A DNA stretch of 11,742 nt, from the NCBI GenBank assembly GCA_011390035.1, contig JAABTE010000052.1, positions 1 through 11,742 of the forward strand. The letters are read 5' to 3'. Made by a program: the position numbers and the translations under genes. Shown here one piece after another: positions 1 through 6,346 of the stretch (positions are counted from its first letter, which is position 1; each line of letters opens with the position of its first letter). The stretch comes from Desulfobacteraceae bacterium. GTDB taxonomy: Bacteria > Desulfobacterota > Desulfobacteria > Desulfobacterales > JAABSP01. Under the pieces are notes generated by a model that saw only the letters and a program-made list of their open reading frames with translations, searched no databases and had not been told where the DNA came from.

Positions 1-6
1 TTTTTT

Positions 7-29
7 CGCCGGCGGGGCACCCGCCGGCG
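7..29. repeat. Perfect GC-rich inverted repeat upstream of the first kinase
   Basis: Bases 7-16 and 20-29 are exact reverse complements of each other (10-base arms, 3-base loop GCA), all G/C in the stem. It ends 24 bases before the kinase ATG and just upstream of its ribosome binding site. A run of six T lies 5' of the stem (1-6), on the wrong side for a rho-independent terminator of + strand transcription. On the - strand the stem would be followed by A, not U. It may be a 5'-UTR hairpin, or part of a larger structure cut by the window edge. Confidence 0.6.
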
Positions 30-53
30 GTCAGGAAAGGAGAAGACCGCACG

Positions 54-1898
54 ATGACCCTGAGAAAAAAGATACTGCTCGGCTATGGCGTTTCCTTTGC
101 CCTTATGGGGCTTGTGGTGACATGGGCCGTGATCAATCTGGTCTCCCTCGGCAAGGCCACGGACGCCATCCTGCGGGAGAACTACCGCAGCATCCTGGCC
201 GCCGAGAACATGGTGGACGCCCTGGAGCGCCAGGACAGCGCGGCGCTGCTGATGTACCTGGGCCAGGGCGTGGCGGGCATGGCCCAGTTCCGGGAGAACG
301 AGGCGGTCTTTCTCCAATGGCTGGCCCGGGCAAAGGACAACATCACCATCGCCGGCGAGGCGGACCTGATCAATGCCATTGAGGCCGGATACGCCGAATT
401 CCGGATGCTCTTTTCCGGGCCGGACTTCCCGCCGGACGGGGTCTTTGCCGATGGCTACGCGGCGGCGGTCTTTCCGCTGTTTTCCCGGACGCGCGCGGCC
501 TGCATCCAGGTGCGCCGCCTGAACGAGGAGACCATGTACGCCGCCAGCGTGAAGGCAGACCGGGTGGCAGCGCGGGCCATCTGGTCAACTGCCGCGGTGG
601 CCGCATCGGCGCTGCTGGCCGCCCTCTTTTTCAGTTTGCTGCTGTCGGACCGGATCGCCCGGCCCCTCGGCCGGTTCATGGCCGCGGCCCGGAACATCGC
701 CGGCGGCGACTACGCAGTGCGCGTGCCCGTTGAAACGGGCGACGAGCTGGGCCTGCTGGCCGAGGAGTTCAACCAGATGGCTGACCGGCTGCTGCGGTAT
801 CACGAGATGAACATCGAGCAGATCCTGTGGGAAAAGCAGAAGGTTGAGGCGGTGCTGGCCAGCATTGAGGACGGCCTGCTGGTGCTGGACACGGATCTGA
901 GGGTCACCGGCATCAACCCGGCCGCCCGGCGCATCCTGGACGTGGGCTACCAGAACCTGTCGGCCCTCAAGCCGTCCGAGATCCTCGGAGACGCCCTGGC
1001 CGGAGCGCTGGGCGGCGCCGCGCCGGGGAATTTACCGCGCCGCTCTCAGGAGACGGGCCGTCCGGCGGACGTGGACGACGCAGACCATGTCATCATCCTG
1101 GGCCCGCCGGACGCGCCCCGGCACTTTTTTTATTCCATCACCCCCATCCGGGACGCGGCGGGCGGGGCCATGGGCGCGGTGCTGGCCCTGCGGGACGTAA
1201 CGCGCCTGAAAGAGGTGGAGCGCCGCAAGAGCGAATTCGTCATGGCCGCCTCCCACGAGCTGCGCACCCCCCTGACCAGCATCGGCATGAGCATCGACCT
1301 GCTGCTGGAACACGCCGCCGAAAGGTTGAGCGCCGCCGACCGGGAGCTGCTGGAAACGGCCCACGAGGAGGTGGCCCGCCTGCGGGGGCTGGTGAACGAG
1401 TTGCTGGATCTGTCTAAAATCGAGGCCGGCCGCATCGAAATGGAGTTCGAGGCGGTGCGGGCCGAGGATCTGATCCACCGGGCCGGGGCGGTGTTTAAGG
1501 GGCAGATGGAGGCTCGAAACGTGGTTTTGGAGGCTCGCATCGACAGCGATCTGCCACCCGTCCGGGCCGACGCCAACAAGCTCACCTGGGTGCTGACCAA
1601 CCTGATTTCCAACGCCCTGCGGTATGTGGGGGATGGGGGCCACATCCAGGCGCGGGCGGAGCGTGCGGGCCAGTGGGTGCGTATGACGGTGCGGGACGAC
1701 GGGCCGGGAATTCCGCCGGAATACCAGAGCCGGATCTTTCAGAAGTTCGTCCAGGTAAAGGGCCGGGAGACGGGCGGCACGGGCCTGGGCCTTGCCATCT
1801 GCAAGGAAATCGTCCGGGCCCACGGCGGAGCCATCTGGGTGGAATCGTCGCCGGGGGAGGGCAGCGCCTTCACCTTCACCATCCCGGTATCCGGATGA
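54..1898 (+). CDS. Transmembrane HAMP-PAS sensor histidine kinase next to K+ uptake genes
   Basis: Inner-membrane sensor kinase of 614 residues. TM1 is about residues 7-29. A periplasmic, mostly helical sensor region runs to about 174 and TM2 is about 176-198. A HAMP linker follows at about 199-251, then a PAS domain (about 262-385) and a HisKA dimerisation domain with the H-box ASHELRTPL (phospho-acceptor His401). The ATPase domain has its N-box at NLISNAL (Asn520), G1 at DDGPGI (548-553) and G2 at TGGTGLGLAI (573-582). All catalytic motifs are present, so it should autophosphorylate. The start is supported by a purine-rich ribosome binding site at 34-42. It lies upstream of trkH and ktrA on the same strand, so a role in sensing osmotic or potassium status is plausible, but that is inference from context. 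No receiver domain or response regulator is in the window; a partner may lie upstream of base 1. The ligand of the periplasmic region is unknown. Confidence 0.92.
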   Translation: MTLRKKILLGYGVSFALMGLVVTWAVINLVSLGKATDAILRENYRSILAAENMVDALERQDSAALLMYLGQGVAGMAQFRENEAVFLQWLARAKDNITIAGEADLINAIEAGYAEFRMLFSGPDFPPDGVFADGYAAAVFPLFSRTRAACIQVRRLNEETMYAASVKADRVAARAIWSTAAVAASALLAALFFSLLLSDRIARPLGRFMAAARNIAGGDYAVRVPVETGDELGLLAEEFNQMADRLLRYHEMNIEQILWEKQKVEAVLASIEDGLLVLDTDLRVTGINPAARRILDVGYQNLSALKPSEILGDALAGALGGAAPGNLPRRSQETGRPADVDDADHVIILGPPDAPRHFFYSITPIRDAAGGAMGAVLALRDVTRLKEVERRKSEFVMAASHELRTPLTSIGMSIDLLLEHAAERLSAADRELLETAHEEVARLRGLVNELLDLSKIEAGRIEMEFEAVRAEDLIHRAGAVFKGQMEARNVVLEARIDSDLPPVRADANKLTWVLTNLISNALRYVGDGGHIQARAERAGQWVRMTVRDDGPGIPPEYQSRIFQKFVQVKGRETGGTGLGLAICKEIVRAHGGAIWVESSPGEGSAFTFTIPVSG

Positions 1899-2035
1899 CA
1901 AGGACAGGCGGAATGACACAACCCCATCCCATCCTGTCCACTCCGTCCATCCTGTCCACTCCGTCCATCCTGTCCATGCCGTCCATCCTGTCCATGCCGT
2001 CCATCCTGCATCCCAGAAGGGGCCCCGGCTCATGA
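1895..2035 (+). CDS. Possible 46-codon bridging ORF between kinase and trkH
   Basis: A short open frame starts at ATG 1895, sharing the ATGA overlap with the kinase stop (1896-1898). It ends at TGA 2033-2035, sharing a second ATGA with the trkH start (2032). It would encode a peptide dominated by a hexapeptide repeat (PSILST or PSILSM) from the minisatellite beneath it. An internal ATG at 1913 has a better purine-rich upstream region (1901-1912). The repeat unit contains no stop in several frames on both strands, so openness alone is weak evidence. What argues for it is the stop/start overlap at both ends. If translated, its likely use is carrying ribosomes to trkH rather than making a functional peptide. 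I would not assign it a product. Confidence 0.3.
   Translation: MTRTGGMTQPHPILSTPSILSTPSILSMPSILSMPSILHPRRGPGS
1929..2008. repeat. Nested 9/18-base tandem repeat (minisatellite)
   Basis: Four complete 18-base units (1929-1946, 1947-1964, 1965-1982, 1983-2000) and an 8-base partial unit (2001-2008). Each unit is two related 9-mers: CCATCCTGT, then CCACTCCGT (units 1 and 2) or CCATGCCGT (units 3 and 4). The two variants occur as blocks of two, as expected from stepwise duplication by slippage. The array fills most of the 133-base gap between the kinase stop and the trkH start. There are no dispersed spacers, so it is not a CRISPR array. Confidence 0.95.
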
Positions 2036-3390
2036 CGCTGCGGCGGCGGTTTCTCAAAACACACCCGGCCGCTCTGGTGCTGTTGAGCTTCCTTCTGGCG
2101 ATACTGGCCGGAACCGGCCTGCTGATGCTGCCGGCAGCCACCCGGGGCGGATTGATCCCGCCCATCGACGCCCTTTTCACCGCCACCTCCGCGGTCTGCG
2201 TCACCGGCCTGATCGTGGTGGACACGGGGGCCTTTTTCACCGGCTTCGGCCAGGCGGTCATCCTCGGTCTCATCCAGATCGGGGGCATAGGGGTGATGAC
2301 CCTTTCCGTGACCCTGTTCAGGTGGCTGGGGGCGACCGTGCCCTTCCACCAGCGGATGATCCTGCAGGACCTGTTCTGCCATACGCCGAGGGAGGACATT
2401 TACGGCCTGCTCAAGAGCGTGCTGATCGTCACCTTCCTGGCGGAGTCAATCGGCGTGGTCCTTCTGGCCGCGGGCTGGGCTGGGACCTTTCCCCTTCCGG
2501 AGCTGGCCTGGATGGCCCTGTTTCACGCCGTCTCAGCCTTCTGCAACGCCGGATTCGCCCTGTTTCCGGACAGCATGACGCCATGGGCCGCGGACCCCTT
2601 CATAAACGGGGCCATCTGCGGGCTGATCATTGTCGGGGGCATCGGCTTTCCCGTCATCGACGACCTGCGCCGCCGCCTTTCCGGAAGGCCCCCGGCCCGG
2701 CTGTCCATCCAGACCCGGACGGTCCTGTGGACCAGCGGCGCCCTCATCCTCGGCGGCGCGGCGGTGTTCGGGGTTTTGGAATGGCGCTCCCTGGCCGCCT
2801 CACCGTCCATCGCCCACCGGTTGCTGGCGCCGGTTTTCCAGTCGGTCACCTGCCGCACCGCCGGGTTCAACACGGTGGACATCGGCGGCCTTCAGGACGC
2901 CACACTCGCCATGATGATCTTTCTGATGTTTTTCGGCGCATCCCCCGGTTCCTGCGGCGGCGGCGTGAAAACCACCACCCTTGCCCTCATGGCCGCCTTT
3001 ACCTGGAGCCGGATGCGGCGGCGATGCCGGGTCAACCTGTTCAAAAAGAGCGTTCCGCCGGACACCGTGAAAACCAGCGCCTCGCTCATCCTCCTGTCCA
3101 TCGGCGTCATCGGCGGCGTTCTGTTCGCGCTGCTGGCCGGGGAAACCCTGTTGGAACCGGCGGCGGGCGGGGGCCGGTTTCTCGCCTATCTGTTCGAGAC
3201 CGTATCCGCCTTCGGCACCGTGGGCCTGTCCACCGGCATCACCCCTGGGTTGAGCGCCTGGGGAAAGTGCTGGATCATTTTCATGATGATACTGGGAAGG
3301 GTGGGGATGCTGACCTTCGCCTACGGGATCGTGGGGCGGGGGCCGGAAAACGGGGTGGTTTATTCAGAGGAAAATTTGATGATCGGGTGA
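2032..3390 (+). CDS. trkH: TrkH/KtrB-family K+ uptake channel subunit
   Basis: Inner-membrane potassium-translocating subunit of the Trk/Ktr/HKT superfamily, 452 residues, close to the usual length for KtrB-type proteins. Four pore-loop repeats are visible, each with its selectivity-filter glycine: SAVCVTGL (Gly59), SAFCNAGF (Gly174), TCRTAGF (Gly278) and SAFGTVGL (Gly398). The intramembrane gating-loop signature (GASPGSCGGGVKTTT, residues 302-316) and the conserved arginine in the last membrane helix (LGRVGMLTF, Arg423) are both present. The frame is open back to ATG 1792. I chose ATG 2032 because the family N-terminus (basic residues, then a long hydrophobic helix) begins there and the upstream part only encodes the minisatellite. 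An AGAAGG stretch at about 2015-2020 could be the ribosome binding site. It should work with the RCK protein encoded 56 bases downstream. The symbol trkH is used in the broad family sense; ktrB would be equally fair. Confidence 0.93.
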   Translation: MTLRRRFLKTHPAALVLLSFLLAILAGTGLLMLPAATRGGLIPPIDALFTATSAVCVTGLIVVDTGAFFTGFGQAVILGLIQIGGIGVMTLSVTLFRWLGATVPFHQRMILQDLFCHTPREDIYGLLKSVLIVTFLAESIGVVLLAAGWAGTFPLPELAWMALFHAVSAFCNAGFALFPDSMTPWAADPFINGAICGLIIVGGIGFPVIDDLRRRLSGRPPARLSIQTRTVLWTSGALILGGAAVFGVLEWRSLAASPSIAHRLLAPVFQSVTCRTAGFNTVDIGGLQDATLAMMIFLMFFGASPGSCGGGVKTTTLALMAAFTWSRMRRRCRVNLFKKSVPPDTVKTSASLILLSIGVIGGVLFALLAGETLLEPAAGGGRFLAYLFETVSAFGTVGLSTGITPGLSAWGKCWIIFMMILGRVGMLTFAYGIVGRGPENGVVYSEENLMIG

Positions 3391-3446
3391 AGGGTCCGCA
3401 CCACTGACAATCATGATGGAAATGACGAAAAGGAAAGATTGCGCAT

Positions 3447-4103
3447 ATGAAGCGATTCGCCGTGATCGGCCTGGGCAACTTCGGCTTTCACGCCGCCCGG
3501 GCCCTGTACGAGGACGGCAACGAGGTGGTGGCCATCGACACGGACCGTCACCGCGTTCAGGCGGTGGACCCGCACGCCAACGAGGCCATCGTCATGGACG
3601 CCACCGATCGGGAGAAGCTAAAGGCCCTTGGGCTTCGGGAGATGGACGGGGTGATTGTTTCCACCGGCACCAAGATCTCCGTTAGCATCCTCATCTGTCT
3701 TTATCTGCACGAGATGGGGGTGAAAAAGATCCTGGCCAAGGCCCTGGACGAGGATCACGCCAAGATCCTCAAGAAGGTGGGCGCCACGGAAATCATCCAT
3801 CCCGAGCGGGACATGGCGGTGCGGGTGTCCCTGTCCCTTTCCCGGCCAAACATGCTCGATTTCATTCCCATCTCGGATGAGTTCGACCTGGTGCAGGTGG
3901 GGCCGCCCGCGGCCTTTTTGGGCAAGAGCCTGAAGGATCTCAACCTGCGGGCCAAATACAACGTGCATATCATCGCCATCAAGGAGCTGGTGCCGGAAAA
4001 CTTCGTGCTGGTGCCGCCGGCCGGCTTCGTGATCAAGGACAGCGATGTACTCATCATCATCGGAAAGTCAAAGGACATAAAGCGCATCAAGGCGCTGGTG
4101 TGA
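3447..4103 (+). CDS. ktrA: KtrA/TrkA-type RCK regulatory subunit of K+ uptake
   Basis: Cytoplasmic peripheral subunit that gates the TrkH/KtrB channel in response to bound nucleotide. At 218 residues it has the single RCK_N plus RCK_C layout of KtrA, not the doubled layout of enterobacterial TrkA. RCK_N has the Rossmann dinucleotide motif GLGNFG (residues 8-13) and an acidic residue at the end of the second strand (Asp31 in VVAIDTD). The segment GATEIIHPE (112-120) is typical of the end of this domain. RCK_C spans about 138-218. The start at 3447 has the ribosome binding site AGGAAAG (3431-3437); an earlier ATG at 3413 is in another frame. It is the last gene of the kinase-trkH-ktrA group. 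Its last 17 bases overlap the end of the convergent kinase gene, leaving no room for a separate terminator between them. Confidence 0.93.
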   Translation: MKRFAVIGLGNFGFHAARALYEDGNEVVAIDTDRHRVQAVDPHANEAIVMDATDREKLKALGLREMDGVIVSTGTKISVSILICLYLHEMGVKKILAKALDEDHAKILKKVGATEIIHPERDMAVRVSLSLSRPNMLDFIPISDEFDLVQVGPPAAFLGKSLKDLNLRAKYNVHIIAIKELVPENFVLVPPAGFVIKDSDVLIIIGKSKDIKRIKALV

Positions 4104-6342
4104 GCAGGCGGGGCAGCAGGATGGTAAACACGCTGCCCTGGCCGGACAGGCTTTCCGCAAAGATGACGCCCCCGTGGCTCTTGATGATGCCGTGGGCCAC
4201 TGCCAGCCCCATGCCCGACCCTTTGCCCACCGGCCGGGTGGTGAAATAGGGGTCGAAGATCCGGTCGATGATGTAAGGATCGATGCCGGGCCCGGAGTCC
4301 CGGACCGTGATTTTCACATAATTGCCCGCGGGGGCCCGGTCCCCCTCCTGCAGGCGAGCCGGCGCCACCGCGATCTCCAGGGTCCCGCCTGCCTCCTCCA
4401 TGGCCTGGGCGGCGTTTGCCATCAGGTTCATCAGTACCTGGTGGATGCCGGCGGGGTCTGCTTCGACCATAAGCGCCGTCTCGGAAAGAGCCGTCTCGGG
4501 CGCCGCCTCGGGCAGGATTTTTCGGATCTCGATGTCGGCCGGGATGGTGGCTCGCAGGAAATCAACGGCCTGGCGGACGGATCTGACGATGTCCATGGGG
4601 CGCCGACGGCCGTCGTCCTTCCGGGTGAAATTGAGAAGCTGCCTGACAATCGCCGCGGCCCGCGTCCCGGCCGTCAGGATCGCCTTCAGATGGGGCCGGG
4701 CCGGGCTCCACTCCGGCACGTCGTCCATGGCAAGCTCCGCGTTGCCGACGATGATGCTCAGGATGTTGTTGAAATCGTGGGCCACGCCGCCTGTCAGCGT
4801 GCCGATGGACTCCATCTTGTGGGCGTGGCGCAGGTCGGCCTCCAGCCGGCGCCGCTGGGTCACGTCGGCGATGATGCCCACCAGAAAGATCAGGTTGCCC
4901 TGTTCGTCCACATGGCGCCGGCCGTTGAGAAAACCCCAGAAGTCGCTGCCGTCGGCCCGGATGTAGTGGCGCTCCACGGCCACGGAATCGATCTCGCCGG
5001 CGATCAGCAGGCGCATCCGCTCGTCCCCGGTATCCCGCTGGTCCGGATGGATGTGGGACGGATAGGTGGAGCCGATGAGCGCATCGAGAGGGCAGCCGAA
5101 CAGGTCCGCCATCCCCTGATTGGCGAAGGCGATCACCCCTTGGGGATTGACCAGGATGATGCCCGCCCGGGAGGTGTCGAAGATCGTCCGCAGCCGGGAT
5201 TCGCTCTCCATCAGGGATGCCTCCGCGCGGCGGCGCTCGGCCACCTCCGCCTTGAGAGCGTGGTTCAGCCGGGCGAAGATCAGCAGCAGCAAACCGGAAA
5301 GCGCCAGCCCGAGCAACAGGCCAAAGATGGCCATCTTCCATTTTCCCAGATCCGGCTTCGGGTCCGGATCGTAAAGGAAGCCGTCCAGCGGGTATTTGGG
5401 CGGCAGGGCCCCCAGTCGGGCGAAGGTGTCGGCGATGTGGCGCCACCGGCCCGGATTCATGTGGCCCATCTCCACCAGTTTCGGAAAGATCAGACCGGAC
5501 ATGGCTTGGGCCTCGTAACGCAGGTGTTCCCGGCTTTTGAGCAGACGGTATTCATTGATCAGCAGGTCGATGATCTCTTCCGGGTGGTCCATGGCGTATT
5601 CCCAGCCGGCCAGGCAGGCCGCCCGGAACCGGGCCACCCGGTCCGGATGATCGGCGATCTGCCTTTCGGTGGTGAACAGGCAGTCGCTGTAAAAATCGAC
5701 TCCGTAGGTCTGTGGCAGGATGACGCCGGGGGCGACGCCGGCCTTTTGCATAAGCCAGGGCTCGTTGGTCAGATAGGCGCTCACCGAGTCCACCCGGCCG
5801 GAGATCAGATCGTCCAGGTTATAGGTCTGATCCACCCGCTCGATCCGGTCCAGGGGGATGCCCTCGTTCTGGAAGATGGCCAGGATGTCCGCGTCCTTGT
5901 TGCCGGGCAGGAGCATCATCCGCCGGCCGATCAGGTCCTGGGGGTGGGAAATGCCCGCGTCGGCGCGGGTCAGCAGGATGGAGGCCGAGTGCTGGAAAAT
6001 GGCCGCCAGCACCACGAAGGGGCTGCCCTCCGCCCGCTGCAGCAGCAGTTCGGCGCCGGCCACGCCGAAATCGGCCCTGCCCGCCAGGACCTCCTCCCGG
6101 GCGAACCGCCCCCGGCCGCCCTCCAGGATGGTCACGTCAAGGCCGGCGGCGCGGTAAAACCCCTTGTGAAGGGCCGCGTAATATCCGGCGAACTGGAACT
6201 GATGCTTCCAGGCGAGCTGAAGGCGGACCGCATCGGCGGCCCCCGCCGGCCCCGGGCGCGAGAGGATGAGCGCCAGCGCCGCCAGCAGAAACGCAAGGCG
6301 GGTTGGCCAGGGCGGGCGCGTTCCGGAAAAACGGGGCGGCAT
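4087..6342 (-). CDS. Histidine kinase with periplasmic NMT1/THI5-like binding domain
   Basis: A 751-residue fusion sensor kinase. It starts with a signal-like N-terminus (basic stretch, hydrophobic LAFLLAALALIL, then small residues near 36). An NMT1/THI5-like periplasmic binding domain follows (about 37-306; hallmark segment LQLAWKHQFQFAGYYAAL and following). One membrane helix (about 337-357), a PAS domain (about 381-496) and a kinase core complete it. The H-box is GGVAHDFNN with His512, the NtrB-like type; N-box NLMANAAQA, G1 DSGPGI and G2 GKGSGMGLA are intact. There is no receiver domain. Relatives of the sensor domain bind thiamine-pyrimidine precursors and other small cyclic metabolites for ABC importers. 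Here the domain is fused to a kinase, so it is inferred to sense rather than import; the ligand is unknown. I chose ATG 6342, 4 bases after the chemoreceptor stop. ATG 6384 would add 14 residues and overlap the preceding gene, but is possible. No cognate response regulator is visible. Confidence 0.88.
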   Translation of the reverse strand: MPPRFSGTRPPWPTRLAFLLAALALILSRPGPAGAADAVRLQLAWKHQFQFAGYYAALHKGFYRAAGLDVTILEGGRGRFAREEVLAGRADFGVAGAELLLQRAEGSPFVVLAAIFQHSASILLTRADAGISHPQDLIGRRMMLLPGNKDADILAIFQNEGIPLDRIERVDQTYNLDDLISGRVDSVSAYLTNEPWLMQKAGVAPGVILPQTYGVDFYSDCLFTTERQIADHPDRVARFRAACLAGWEYAMDHPEEIIDLLINEYRLLKSREHLRYEAQAMSGLIFPKLVEMGHMNPGRWRHIADTFARLGALPPKYPLDGFLYDPDPKPDLGKWKMAIFGLLLGLALSGLLLLIFARLNHALKAEVAERRRAEASLMESESRLRTIFDTSRAGIILVNPQGVIAFANQGMADLFGCPLDALIGSTYPSHIHPDQRDTGDERMRLLIAGEIDSVAVERHYIRADGSDFWGFLNGRRHVDEQGNLIFLVGIIADVTQRRRLEADLRHAHKMESIGTLTGGVAHDFNNILSIIVGNAELAMDDVPEWSPARPHLKAILTAGTRAAAIVRQLLNFTRKDDGRRRPMDIVRSVRQAVDFLRATIPADIEIRKILPEAAPETALSETALMVEADPAGIHQVLMNLMANAAQAMEEAGGTLEIAVAPARLQEGDRAPAGNYVKITVRDSGPGIDPYIIDRIFDPYFTTRPVGKGSGMGLAVAHGIIKSHGGVIFAESLSGQGSVFTILLPRLLTPAP

Positions 6343-6346
6343 GGCA

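Noticed and set aside
1..29. Rho-independent terminator
   Set aside because: The T run precedes the stem on the + strand and would be an A run after it on the - strand. Neither gives the stem-then-U pattern.
1929..2008. CRISPR array
   Set aside because: The units are directly adjacent with no unique spacers, the unit is 18 bases made of two 9-mers, and there are no cas genes.
1792..2031. N-terminal extension of TrkH by 80 residues
   Set aside because: It would overlap the kinase core out of frame and add His-Pro-Val repeats from the minisatellite. The family N-terminus begins at ATG 2032.
1032..2399. 455-codon - strand frame across the kinase end, minisatellite and trkH start
   Set aside because: It runs antisense through two clear genes. 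The Trp-Thr-Gly-type repeat in its translation is only the minisatellite read backwards.
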